IMG/VR virus record: IMGVR_UViG_3300000553_000158
Coordinates: 1-34,523 of that record
From: a virus
DNA: 34,523 nucleotides
Strand: one strand, 5' to 3'
How positions within the stretch are numbered: the first letter of the stretch is position 1; the number at the start of each line of letters is the position of its first letter. The notes beneath the pieces are model-generated. The model saw only the letters and a program-made list of their open reading frames with translations. It ran no database searches and had not been told where the DNA came from. This document shows positions 23,837 through 33,222 of the stretch, in pieces. The position numbers were made by a program, and so were the translations under genes.

Positions 23837-26800
23837 TTAATCAGGAGTAATATTTAATGGAGATAATCCATCATAAGTTGATATAGCACTTACATTTAAA
23901 CTAGGTAATAAACTAGCAGCAGTACCTGTATATAAACTAGAAGTATTATATATTTTACATCCTAAATATCTGTTACGTCTCATCCCTGCCGATATAGATC
24001 TATTATCAGAACAACTAACATAAGTTACTCCATTAGTAGTTATTATTTGTGATAATGCTGTAGGTGACGTTATATATTCTTCAATAACACTTTGCATATC
24101 ATTACTAGAAACACTTCTATAAGATCTTAATCCAACTTCTATAGTTCCAGTATGTGTAATATTCATAGCTTGTATTTGTGTAATATTGGCAATATTAATT
24201 TCAGCTTCATTATATATTGACATACCACTTAAAGTATCATTATTTAATAAACTAATAGTATCTTCATATATAAGATTAATAATTGTTGGCTCTGATTTAA
24301 TGAAATTTATTTTAGATCTATCTAATATATGTGGTTCTACCACTAATCCAACTACTGTATTTGATCGTGCTGGACTTAAATCTTGTACATGATAGAAAAA
24401 TTCTTTATTATAAAATCTAATTAAATTATTATATTCATTAATATTAACTCCTGTATATTTGGAATTATATAATTCTTTTAATGTTCTTAAATCTTTATAT
24501 TCATCATCATAAATAGAATTCCATGAACCAATATAATCATCTATATTAACACCACCCATTTGATAAGCAATATCTTGATTAATTTCATTTGTTAATGAAA
24601 AATATACTCCAAATTTACTTGAATCATTAGGATAGATATCATAAGCAGAAACTTCTTTAGACTTAGTCATATCCAATTGTCCTTCTAAATAATTAGATTC
24701 TATTCTAATTTTATCAGATATAGATCTATTAGCAGATATATCAGGCCACGTAGTATGATGATAATCATATTCATCATTATAACCATAATCCATACTTGAA
24801 GTAACATTAATATTAAATACAACATTATTAGTATTTAATGACGACGTACTTGGATTATAATTTGGTACATTACTTGGAATATAATTTGATCCAGTAACTA
24901 ATGTATATTTTACATTATCACTTCCAAGTGGTAATCTACCAATTAAATTAGTATATGATTCAGTATCTGTAATACCATTATATGAACTTGGAGATAATAT
25001 ATGTTGTTTAAATATATCTATACTTTGTGTAATATCCCATATTTTAATTTCTTGTAATGATCCGGAAAAATTATTATGTATGATAAAATTATTATAATTA
25101 GGAGCTAATTCTGGTATTAATGTTATATAATCAGGATTTGTAAGATTATTAAGCCAATCATTAATTATATCTTTATTATACATTATAAACATTGCAGGAA
25201 ATACTTTATAAGTATTAACTCCACTATTCATACATATAATGGAATATAATTTATTATTATATGGATATACAATTACTCCATCTTGATGTTGGGTGTAATT
25301 TGAATAATTATTGTTCAATGCTACATTCATAATTACAGGATTACTCATATATTCTTCGAATAATCCAGTAGAATTATTAAATGTATAAAATCCATTTGTT
25401 TTAGAGATATTTCCAATTTCTCCTATATTACCATTATCATCTCCTACACATATACAATATAAATATCCATTATACTCAAACATATTCGGAAGCTCTGTAT
25501 ATCCTACATTCCAACAATAATCTGGTCTATTTAATCCTAATGTCTGAACTAATGTTAAAGACATATTGCTAAGACTACCACTCCATGTAAATATACATGC
25601 TACATATGGATTGGGTCTTAAATCATTCGAAAGTTGAACAGTTAGTCCAATATAGTGTATGCCTTTATAATATATATAACTTCCTTCAGACATTGCAACT
25701 ACATTACCACCATTAATAGTTCCTGTATAAGTAAATTTATTAGGACTATATGTATAATGAATAAAATCAGTAGTAGTCATTATTCCTACACCTTTGCTTA
25801 TCTGATCAAATAATAAAGTATGTATATTTCCATTTATATTATTACTACTCATACATGGTATAATCATAGAACTATTATCCATCCATGATGGTAATGTTCC
25901 TGTTGAAATTGGAGTTATAGTTGTCATGCTACTCCAATTAACAAAATCTATAGAAGTTGATTGTCCAAATCCTAAATAATTCGAACCATCATTATATACC
26001 AATAAAGATATAAACTTATTATTATATCTACTAACATATCTACAAACAGTATTTATATGTCCACTACTTATAGGTGTTAAATTCAAAGGAATCCAAGTCT
26101 GTTGAGGATTTCTAAATCCTACAATAGTATCAACCAAAAATTGAGAACCTACATTAATAGGAGCATGGGCATCAAATACAGATACAATTCTTACTGTTAA
26201 TGTATTATCACCTGAACTGCCAAGATTAAAAGTATTAGTAGAATATACAGTATCAGCAATAAATCCACCATGTGGATCAGAAACGACAGTAACAATTCTT
26301 GATGATGGTATTAAATTAGTACCTTCAGAAATCAAATTAAGAATTAATTCAGTGTCTACATTTATTTGTAAATCAATATTATATCCAGCAACTCTGGATG
26401 TTAAAGTAACTATACCAGAATTATAATTTGAAGAAAATAATGGATCTTCTATTGTTCCTATATAATTACTTGATATTTCTAAATTTATTGCTTTTGATAA
26501 ATTTTGTAATGTAATATTATCATCTGTTCCTATTAATATACTTCCATCTGAATGTCCAGATAAAGAATCATAAAATGTATAAATGGTTGTGATATCCGCA
26601 TTATTTGTTATAGATATTGTAGCCCCATCTGTTATAATTCCACCTGTACTTTCTAATGTCCAAATAACAGGCGTCGCAGGTACTTCAGGAATTAATCCTA
26701 TTTCTATAATTGCCCCATTATTTGTATCAGGATTCATTATTAATATTTGATCACCAACATTATACCCATTACCAGGATTTTCAATTATAAGTGAATCAAT

Positions 26801-29800
26801 AGAATTCACTATAATATAATATGATGTTTGACCATTAACTAATTGAAAATTAAATGTATTTGATGTTAGTTGATTTGATAATTGTAATATATAATCAGTT
26901 TGAGTTACTGGCTTTCCTATTATATACATTTGCCAATACTGAGCATTTGACATATTTTGTATATTTGGCAGTATTATTTTTTTGTCAATACTGATAATAT
27001 TATTAATCCAATCAACAGAAGTTATCTTAAATTCTTTTGTAATATCCACATAATTAGCTGATGAAGATATATCTATATTGTCATGTTTTATTAATGCAGG
27101 AAATATACTATACTCGATAACATAATTGGTATGTCCAAACGATAATTCTGGTAATAATGATTGATAATTAGGATTAGTACGATTATCAACCCAATTTTGC
27201 ACCAATTCATTATTATGCATAATAATTAAAGCAGGAATTACTTTATATGTATTACTACCTTCATTAAAACATGGCATCGCATATAACTTATTATTATATG
27301 GATATATTGGGCATGCATCTTGATGATCTCTATATCCTGTATATGCAGCATCAAATTCTACATTTAATATAATAGGATTACTCATATATTCTTCGAATAA
27401 TCCAGTAGAATTATTAAATGTATAAAGTCCATTTGTTTTTCCTACATTGCCAATTTCTCCGGCATATCCATTATCATCACCAACGCATATACAGTATAAT
27501 TTATTATAATATTCATACATTAATGGAAGTTCTGTATATCCACAGTTCCATGAATGTTGAGGTTTATTTAATCCTAATGTCTGAACTAATGTTAAAGACA
27601 TATTATTTAAATTACCTCCCCATGTAAATATACAAGCAACATATGGATTGGGTCTTAAATCGTTATCTAACTGGATTGTTAATCCAATATAATGAGTTCC
27701 ATTATAATACATATAACTACCTTCACTCATTAATACAATATTACCACCATTTATGGTTCCTGTATAAGTAAATTTATTAGGACTATATGTATAATGAATA
27801 AAATCAGTAGTAGTCATTATTCCTAATCCTTTGCCTATTTGATCAAATAATAAAGTATGTATATTTCCATTTATATTATTACTACTCATACATGGTATAA
27901 TAACAGATGTATTGTCCATCCATGCAGGTAAACTCCCAATTGATAAAGGAAATATACGATTAATATAACTCCAAGTAGTAAAATCATCAGATGTAGCAAT
28001 TCCATATCCTACATATGATAATCCTGCATTAAATAATATTAACGCAACAAATTTATCATTTTGTCTTGATATATATCTACATGTATGATTTACAAATGAA
28101 GGTAAAGTATATAATTCGTCTTTTACACTAAGTACTTTTATTGTTAAAGTGCCATCACCTGTACCAATAGTACCATCATCAGGTAATCTTTCTGAATATG
28201 TTGTGTTGATAATTTGATCTACTACACGTCCTCCTACATCATAAGGATTTCCGATATATATTAGTGGTGGTGGATTACTATCATCTATTGTAACATTATA
28301 TGGGCTATTAGTTACTTTTATTAGAAATGCTTGTGAATAATAATGTGGATTAGGATTACTATCTGTTATATATAATCCATCTCCATCAGAATAATTACTA
28401 CCCATATTATATATTTCTGCTGTATCTATTACACCATGAACTAAAATAGAAGGAGCGTCTTGTAATGCTGTTAAACTTAAAGGAATCCATGTTTGTTGTG
28501 GATTCCTAAATCCTACTTGTGATCCTGATACAAAAGTAGCAATTAGATCAGGATCTAATATAAAAGAATATTCAGTAACACTTGTACATCTAATAGTAAG
28601 ATTACCATCGCCAGTTCCTATATCACCAGGATTAGCTGGAATATGTTGACTATAACTAGTATTATAAACTCCACCTACTACATATCCTGGTTCAGCTGTC
28701 GTTATATTATAAATCCCTAAATTATATCCTCCTGTTACTCCAAGAATAAAAGATGTAGTATAATCTAATGTGCATATTGGATTAACAACATATAATATAT
28801 CTCCATTAGAATAATTCGATCCTTTATTAACAATTTCGGCAGTTACTAATTCGCCTGCATATGTTACAGTACCTTGATCTGGTACGATTTCAAATTTAAA
28901 TGTATTTGGATCTACTTGAGATGTCAATTGTAATAATGTAGTAGCAGATAATGGTGCAAATATATACATTTGCCAATATTGAGCATTGACTTTATTTTGT
29001 ATATTTGGTAAAATTATAGCTTTATCAACAGTAACAATATTGTTAATCCAATCAATACTTGTAACATGAAATTGATTAGTAGGATTATTATAACTATTTG
29101 TACTATTAATATTATCACCCATTATTACAGCTGGAAACATATTATCTCCAGATGATAATGAAAATGAACTACTATATAAAGTATCAATATATTTTTGATT
29201 TTTATGTCCAATATACAAATCACAATTATTATAATCTGAAATATTTATCATACAATTATACCACTCATCTTCTTGTATTTGAATTCCAGTAGAACCAAAT
29301 ACCATATCAGAATTATAATTTATAATTCCATTATCATCAGTATATAATATTAAATTATGATTTAAATCAGACACAATTACATTATTTTTTTGATTTAATT
29401 TAAATCTAAATTCAATACATTCATCCACAGCATTATTGATTATTCCAGTGATATTGCTGGTATTAACATTATCATTTTCAAAATAATATGAATAAAAATA
29501 CTTATTGTAATCATATACAGAATCAATATCTAATTTTTCAGGTCCGCCATATTCTTTAATTCTTAACATAGTATTTGGAATACCATAGCAATTAGCTAAA
29601 GCATTAATACCTTCTACAGTACCTTTTGTTTTATTAAGATAAGGTAAATTATTTAAAATTCTTTTCCATCCTTCAGTTATTATATCGACAGATTTAGACC
29701 CAGTGCTTAAATTAATTTGAGCAGATGAATGAGAAGGTATATTAGAATTATAATTCCATAATTCATCAAATTGTGCAGTACTTTGTACATCCCAACCATA

Positions 29801-31231
29801 AGAAACTAATGAATCATATATTAAACTTTTAGCAATTCCAATATTAATATCTTCATGTTTATCGTTAACATTTAATATATTGTCAACATATAATTTAATA
29901 TCATCAAAATATTGTCCTGATAAATATATCATTTGCATAAATTCATCATTATATTCATTAGTTGATATATAACCAGGAATTATTTTTTCTAAAGAATATA
30001 TGTTTTGTAAATCATAACTTTCTGCATAATCATATATATTTGCTTTCCAATTTTCAAATTGTGAAGATGTATATGAATATAATGTATATGGTTTATTAGT
30101 ATTTGATTTTGGATATGTTAAAGATGGATAAATAGATGCAGTTACATCTGTTAAACTCTTACTTTCAAAATATAGATATTGTTCATAATTATTAAATTTA
30201 TTAATAATATCAGCTTTATTATTTTGTAATATAGTTATATCATTAGTTAAAGAAGCAGTTGGATTAGATTGTAATATAGAATAATAATCTAAAATATTAC
30301 TATCATAATCTTGTATTTTCTTTACTTTTGTAATAAAATTATCTAATTGTACTGTAGCATTACTATAATAAACAAAATGTTCAAAATCTGTATAATCTAC
30401 ATTTAATTTCATTCCATAATTTTGTGAACTAGAATAACTATTCATCACAAAATCTGCTATACTATAATTATTAACATAATCTAATGTCGAACCTGTAGTA
30501 TGAGTTATTGATTCATATGATTGGTAACTCATATTAGATTGAGTATCTCTATTTATCTTGATACTAAAATTTGGTTGTTTAAGAATATTAACATTAGATA
30601 AAATATCTGAAGTGACTAAATTAATGTCTACAATAGTATCATTGGCTAATTTATATGTTACATAACATTTAGATTGCAAATCAAATTTAGGATCTAATGG
30701 AGTTTTTAATTTTATATATACACCCCCGGAAACAACATCTGGTAAGAAATTAATAATAGTATTATATTCATTATTTAATAAATTTAAATTATAATCTATA
30801 ATAATATTATCGACAGTTTTCTTATTAGTGGTATTTGTATTGTGTTTTAAAGAATTTATTTCATTAGTAATAATAGTATTTGGTGTAACTGGAATTAATA
30901 ATAATTCAGTTCTATCATTTGATATTTCTTGTATAAATAAATTATCATTAATACTACCAACTATATCTTGTTCTAATATATATTTTAACTTATATTGACC
31001 ACTATAATAACCAGCATTTCTAGCATCATTATGAATATCTAAAATTAAAGAAGGAATTGAATTTTTAGTAGAATATTTCCAACCTGTAATATTATAATTA
31101 GAAGATATATATAAATCATCAACAGAATAAACATGAAGATTTAATATAGCATTATTAGTACTAAGAGTTTTTTTTCCAATATCTAATGGTTTATTTATAT
31201 TAACTGGTATTGTTTTTTGTAAATCATTCAT
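23837..31231 (-). CDS. Giant tail/baseplate protein with duplicated propeller-like modules
   Basis: A 2464-residue virion protein. Residues 1-~590 form an all-beta start and a helical region ending in NLPYLNKTKGTVEGINALAN (about 527-546), a pattern I know from large Bacteroidota-phage tail proteins. A LamG-like jelly roll begins near 598 and runs to PAVIMGDN (about 705), then resumes at FSGSLQEIKIWD (about 2054). Between them sit two tandem modules of ~680 residues (721-1400 and 1401-2050), each with a beta unit (SVDWINN), GxxYxxGD repeats, RNPQQTWIPL and a GH43/sialidase-like propeller (TTTDFIHYTYSPN). The end has VVGLVVEPHILDRSK. Host-surface binding or sugar cleavage is inferred; catalytic residues were not identified. 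Confidence 0.8.
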   Translation of the reverse strand: MNDLQKTIPVNINKPLDIGKKTLSTNNAILNLHVYSVDDLYISSNYNITGWKYSTKNSIPSLILDIHNDARNAGYYSGQYKLKYILEQDIVGSINDNLFIQEISNDRTELLLIPVTPNTIITNEINSLKHNTNTTNKKTVDNIIIDYNLNLLNNEYNTIINFLPDVVSGGVYIKLKTPLDPKFDLQSKCYVTYKLANDTIVDINLVTSDILSNVNILKQPNFSIKINRDTQSNMSYQSYESITHTTGSTLDYVNNYSIADFVMNSYSSSQNYGMKLNVDYTDFEHFVYYSNATVQLDNFITKVKKIQDYDSNILDYYSILQSNPTASLTNDITILQNNKADIINKFNNYEQYLYFESKSLTDVTASIYPSLTYPKSNTNKPYTLYSYTSSQFENWKANIYDYAESYDLQNIYSLEKIIPGYISTNEYNDEFMQMIYLSGQYFDDIKLYVDNILNVNDKHEDINIGIAKSLIYDSLVSYGWDVQSTAQFDELWNYNSNIPSHSSAQINLSTGSKSVDIITEGWKRILNNLPYLNKTKGTVEGINALANCYGIPNTMLRIKEYGGPEKLDIDSVYDYNKYFYSYYFENDNVNTSNITGIINNAVDECIEFRFKLNQKNNVIVSDLNHNLILYTDDNGIINYNSDMVFGSTGIQIQEDEWYNCMINISDYNNCDLYIGHKNQKYIDTLYSSSFSLSSGDNMFPAVIMGDNINSTNSYNNPTNQFHVTSIDWINNIVTVDKAIILPNIQNKVNAQYWQMYIFAPLSATTLLQLTSQVDPNTFKFEIVPDQGTVTYAGELVTAEIVNKGSNYSNGDILYVVNPICTLDYTTSFILGVTGGYNLGIYNITTAEPGYVVGGVYNTSYSQHIPANPGDIGTGDGNLTIRCTSVTEYSFILDPDLIATFVSGSQVGFRNPQQTWIPLSLTALQDAPSILVHGVIDTAEIYNMGSNYSDGDGLYITDSNPNPHYYSQAFLIKVTNSPYNVTIDDSNPPPLIYIGNPYDVGGRVVDQIINTTYSERLPDDGTIGTGDGTLTIKVLSVKDELYTLPSFVNHTCRYISRQNDKFVALILFNAGLSYVGYGIATSDDFTTWSYINRIFPLSIGSLPAWMDNTSVIIPCMSSNNINGNIHTLLFDQIGKGLGIMTTTDFIHYTYSPNKFTYTGTINGGNIVLMSEGSYMYYNGTHYIGLTIQLDNDLRPNPYVACIFTWGGNLNNMSLTLVQTLGLNKPQHSWNCGYTELPLMYEYYNKLYCICVGDDNGYAGEIGNVGKTNGLYTFNNSTGLFEEYMSNPIILNVEFDAAYTGYRDHQDACPIYPYNNKLYAMPCFNEGSNTYKVIPALIIMHNNELVQNWVDNRTNPNYQSLLPELSFGHTNYVIEYSIFPALIKHDNIDISSSANYVDITKEFKITSVDWINNIISIDKKIILPNIQNMSNAQYWQMYIIGKPVTQTDYILQLSNQLTSNTFNFQLVNGQTSYYIIVNSIDSLIIENPGNGYNVGDQILIMNPDTNNGAIIEIGLIPEVPATPVIWTLESTGGIITDGATISITNNADITTIYTFYDSLSGHSDGSILIGTDDNITLQNLSKAINLEISSNYIGTIEDPLFSSNYNSGIVTLTSRVAGYNIDLQINVDTELILNLISEGTNLIPSSRIVTVVSDPHGGFIADTVYSTNTFNLGSSGDNTLTVRIVSVFDAHAPINVGSQFLVDTIVGFRNPQQTWIPLNLTPISSGHINTVCRYVSRYNNKFISLLVYNDGSNYLGFGQSTSIDFVNWSSMTTITPISTGTLPSWMDNSSMIIPCMSSNNINGNIHTLLFDQISKGVGIMTTTDFIHYTYSPNKFTYTGTINGGNVVAMSEGSYIYYKGIHYIGLTVQLSNDLRPNPYVACIFTWSGSLSNMSLTLVQTLGLNRPDYCWNVGYTELPNMFEYNGYLYCICVGDDNGNIGEIGNISKTNGFYTFNNSTGLFEEYMSNPVIMNVALNNNYSNYTQHQDGVIVYPYNNKLYSIICMNSGVNTYKVFPAMFIMYNKDIINDWLNNLTNPDYITLIPELAPNYNNFIIHNNFSGSLQEIKIWDITQSIDIFKQHILSPSSYNGITDTESYTNLIGRLPLGSDNVKYTLVTGSNYIPSNVPNYNPSTSSLNTNNVVFNINVTSSMDYGYNDEYDYHHTTWPDISANRSISDKIRIESNYLEGQLDMTKSKEVSAYDIYPNDSSKFGVYFSLTNEINQDIAYQMGGVNIDDYIGSWNSIYDDEYKDLRTLKELYNSKYTGVNINEYNNLIRFYNKEFFYHVQDLSPARSNTVVGLVVEPHILDRSKINFIKSEPTIINLIYEDTISLLNNDTLSGMSIYNEAEINIANITQIQAMNITHTGTIEVGLRSYRSVSSNDMQSVIEEYITSPTALSQIITTNGVTYVSCSDNRSISAGMRRNRYLGCKIYNTSSLYTGTAASLLPSLNVSAISTYDGLSPLNITPD
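25080..27031 (-). repeat. Tandem module, copy 2, inside the giant tail gene
   Basis: Second copy in translation order, encoding about residues 1401-2050. It begins FKITSVDWINN and ends near LIPELAPNYNN. Compared with copy 1 it holds an extra VIWTLESTGGIITDGATISI unit and fewer GxNYxxGD repeats. DNA around 25721-25860 is nearly identical to 27758-27897 in copy 1. Confidence 0.8.
27032..29071 (-). repeat. Tandem module, copy 1, inside the giant tail gene
   Basis: First copy in translation order, encoding about residues 721-1400. It begins FHVTSIDWINN, holds two GSNYSxGD repeats and a propeller-like segment ending near SLLPELSFGH. The offset to copy 2 is 2040 nt (680 codons) at both ends, dropping to 2037 nt in the propeller, so the reading frame is kept. 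Confidence 0.8.
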
Positions 31232-31232
31232 G

Positions 31233-32675
31233 TTATAATACTATTTGTTTAATGTCATTTAAATATTCATTATTAATATCTAATCTTGCAGATAATCCAT
31301 ATATAGCAGTAAGATGATCTCTTTTAAAAAATTCAGGAGAATCGGAATCATATTTGCCATATCCAGAAGTTTGTTTTTCTATATTATCTTCCCACCATCT
31401 GTAATTATAATAATAATGAGCAGTATCATATGATTTATTAAATGTTACAGTTACTACTATTTTTGTCGTTCCTATTGGAATTGGTATATATTGTTTATTT
31501 AAAGTAAAATACATTTTACCTCCATGTTGTATAGTAGTAAATGGAGTATATGATTTTAATATAATATTAGATGAATTTTTTGCTTCAAATGTTATTGTTA
31601 TAGAATCTTCAACTATATATTTTAATGTCGATGGATTTGTTCCTAATGGCGCAGTTTCTAATCCACCATTTCTATTACCTTTTCCTGCATATAATCCATA
31701 TCTAATAAATTGTGGGGATTCATTAATAGGAATGTTCCTACCAATATGTCCATAATTATCTCCCCAATTTCCTAAATATCCATGTATTAATAATGATACA
31801 TCATTTACTCCATAAATTTGTTTATCAATATAATCAGAGTATTCTGTAAGATCAATTTCTTGTATTAATTTAGTTAAAGTAATATCATTAAAAATTCCAC
31901 CTGTAATATAAAAATCATCTATATTTGTATAAATTTGTGAATTAACATTTGGTAATCCATTAAAATCATAATCAAATAATCCTGTAGTATTTTTAATATC
32001 CCAAAATGGCATTTGTTCAGGATTACCACTTATCACATTCCAATTAGATAATTCATTTTTAATTAAATTATTATTAAATGAAGTATTTTGTAATGGATCT
32101 TTAACCGTTATCGTTCCAATATCAATACTAGAACTACCATATTGATTATTTACAGTACAAGATAAATTTCCAGATGTATTATTAGTTACTAATAAATTAA
32201 GAAAATCTGTTAATGTTTTAGTACTTTCACTTCCTGCTGTCCAATTATAAATTAATCCAGTCATACTATTAGAAGGATCAGTAGCAGTAATAACAAATTT
32301 AATATTACTATTTATTAATGCTTGTATATCTGTAGAACTAAATAAATCTAAAACATTAGATCCTTCTATAATTGGTACTAATGTAGTTGTATCAATTAAA
32401 TCAGAAAAATTCATAGAATTAAATAATTCATAATTATCTGTACTTGGAACTGATTTATATATATTAATATTAAAATCTTCATATTTAAATCCATCTACAG
32501 AATCAACTATATTACTATTAGGTTCATATGTAATCTTATTAATAGGAGAATGTAATTTATCATTACCCATAAATCCAGGAGCCCAATATCCACCTTCTAT
32601 ATATGCTGAATCCATTACCCAATGTTCCCAGATATTAGTAATACTATTTAATCTTATAGTTTTAGTTGTTGGCAT
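31233..32675 (-). CDS. Virion protein with Ig-like region, tail/baseplate candidate
   Basis: A 480-residue protein directly in front of the giant tail gene (1-nt gap), so the two are co-translated. The N-terminus NSITNIWEHWVMDSAYIEGG is Trp/Tyr-rich; the region ~95-195 reads like an Ig or PKD-like fold (LIYNWTAGSES, SCTVNNQYGSSSIDIGTITV); the last 250 residues are a beta-sandwich with TLTKLIQEIDLTEY, LLIHGYLGNWGD and MYFTLNKQYIPIP, like a carbohydrate-binding fold. A late-type promoter motif lies 19 nt before the ATG. No enzymatic motif seen. Probably part of the tail tip or fibre with the giant protein. Confidence 0.65.
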   Translation of the reverse strand: MPTTKTIRLNSITNIWEHWVMDSAYIEGGYWAPGFMGNDKLHSPINKITYEPNSNIVDSVDGFKYEDFNINIYKSVPSTDNYELFNSMNFSDLIDTTTLVPIIEGSNVLDLFSSTDIQALINSNIKFVITATDPSNSMTGLIYNWTAGSESTKTLTDFLNLLVTNNTSGNLSCTVNNQYGSSSIDIGTITVKDPLQNTSFNNNLIKNELSNWNVISGNPEQMPFWDIKNTTGLFDYDFNGLPNVNSQIYTNIDDFYITGGIFNDITLTKLIQEIDLTEYSDYIDKQIYGVNDVSLLIHGYLGNWGDNYGHIGRNIPINESPQFIRYGLYAGKGNRNGGLETAPLGTNPSTLKYIVEDSITITFEAKNSSNIILKSYTPFTTIQHGGKMYFTLNKQYIPIPIGTTKIVVTVTFNKSYDTAHYYYNYRWWEDNIEKQTSGYGKYDSDSPEFFKRDHLTAIYGLSARLDINNEYLNDIKQIVL

Positions 32676-32687
32676 TTATTGTATATA

Positions 32688-32705
32688 TTTTTTAATAAAT
32701 ATTGG
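32688..32705 (-). promoter_or_regulatory. Late-type promoter motif before the tail operon
   Basis: Reads CCAATATTTATTAAAAAA in transcription orientation, with the core 19 nt before the ATG at 32675. It lies 36 nt after the terminator of the preceding gene. Confidence 0.65.
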
Positions 32706-32740
32706 AAATATATGTTTTTATGATGAGTATTTGACTGTAC

Positions 32741-32773
32741 ATAAAAAAAGTGGTAATAGTTAATTTACCACTT
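32741..32773 (-). terminator. Intrinsic terminator after the secreted CarboxypepD-reg-like gene
   Basis: A 9-bp perfect stem AAGTGGTAA/TTACCACTT (32748-32756 with 32765-32773) and an 8-nt loop, followed on the minus strand by seven T residues. This is the clearest Rho-independent terminator in the window and closes the single-gene unit 32799-33152. Confidence 0.85.
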
Positions 32774-32798
32774 CAATATATAGATGATTTTAGAGAAT

Positions 32799-33152
32799 TT
32801 ATTTGGTATTTTCTACAAGTTCTATTTCTAATGATGGTATTTCATTTGATTTAGCTATTGTTTGTTCAATTAAACTTGAATTGTATGAGATATAAGAAAC
32901 AACTATATTATAGTTCCCTTCTTTTACATTTTTAATTTCAAAATTGCCTTCCAAATCAGTATATACTTTATATTCTGAGTTTCCTATACTAATTGTTGCA
33001 CCTACTAAAGCTTCTTTTGTTTTCTTATCGATTACTTTTCCTTTAATTGTTATTTGTAAGTTGTTATTTGTTTCTGGAACAATTGGATTATCTGCTAATG
33101 TAAATTGTATTGATGTAATAAAGATAATTAAAAATAAAATGATTTGTTTCAT
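32799..33152 (-). CDS. Secreted carboxypeptidase-regulatory-like domain protein
   Basis: A 117-residue protein. Residues 1-20 form a signal peptide (basic start, hydrophobic run, cut probably after TLA). Residues ~33-105 are a CarboxypepD_reg-like beta-sandwich: GKVIDKKTKEALVGATISI, then YTDLEGNFEIKNVKEGNY and VVSYISYNS, the same pattern as the N-terminal domain of Bacteroidota SusC/TonB-dependent receptors. Nothing else is attached. The gene is a single unit with its own late-type promoter and a strong terminator, set among structural genes. It would be exported to the periplasm or outer surface. Roles as an envelope modifier, superinfection-exclusion factor or virion-bound decoy are guesses; acquisition from the host is plausible. 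Confidence 0.85.
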   Translation of the reverse strand: MKQIILFLIIFITSIQFTLADNPIVPETNNNLQITIKGKVIDKKTKEALVGATISIGNSEYKVYTDLEGNFEIKNVKEGNYNIVVSYISYNSSLIEQTIAKSNEIPSLEIELVENTK

Positions 33153-33168
33153 GAATTTGTAATATTAA

Positions 33169-33186
33169 TTTTTAATATAAATATTA
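33169..33186 (-). promoter_or_regulatory. Late-type promoter motif before the secreted protein
   Basis: Reads TAATATTTATATTAAAAA in transcription orientation, with the core 22 nt before the ATG. An imperfect GTAATATT/AATATTAC palindrome frames it. Confidence 0.55.
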
Positions 33187-33222
33187 CAATCCTGGTTACA
33201 ATATATTAATAAATTATTAAAT

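Noticed and set aside
24186-24392. Plus-strand ORF opposite the end of the giant tail gene
   Set aside because: Shadow ORF without leader, family pattern or promoter.
27418-27627. Plus-strand ORF within the tail-gene repeat
   Set aside because: Antisense to a conserved propeller segment; its existence follows from the codon bias of the opposite strand.
25080-29071. Diversity-generating retroelement or CRISPR-like array
   Set aside because: The repeats are two large in-frame coding modules; no reverse transcriptase, template/variable pair with adenine bias, or short spaced repeats were seen.
32944-33162. Plus-strand ORF opposite the secreted-protein gene
   Set aside because: The minus-strand product has a signal peptide and recognisable domain; the plus frame has neither.
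661-33186. T4-type TATAAATA late promoters read on the plus strand
   Set aside because: TATAAATA-like strings do occur on the plus strand at these sites, but every associated gene is on the minus strand, so the functional reading is the reverse complement ATATTTAT.
33161-33188. GTAATATT/AATATTAC hairpin as a terminator for 33223-34523
   Set aside because: The stem is purely AT, has a 12-13-nt loop, overlaps the late-type promoter motif and lacks a following U-tract.
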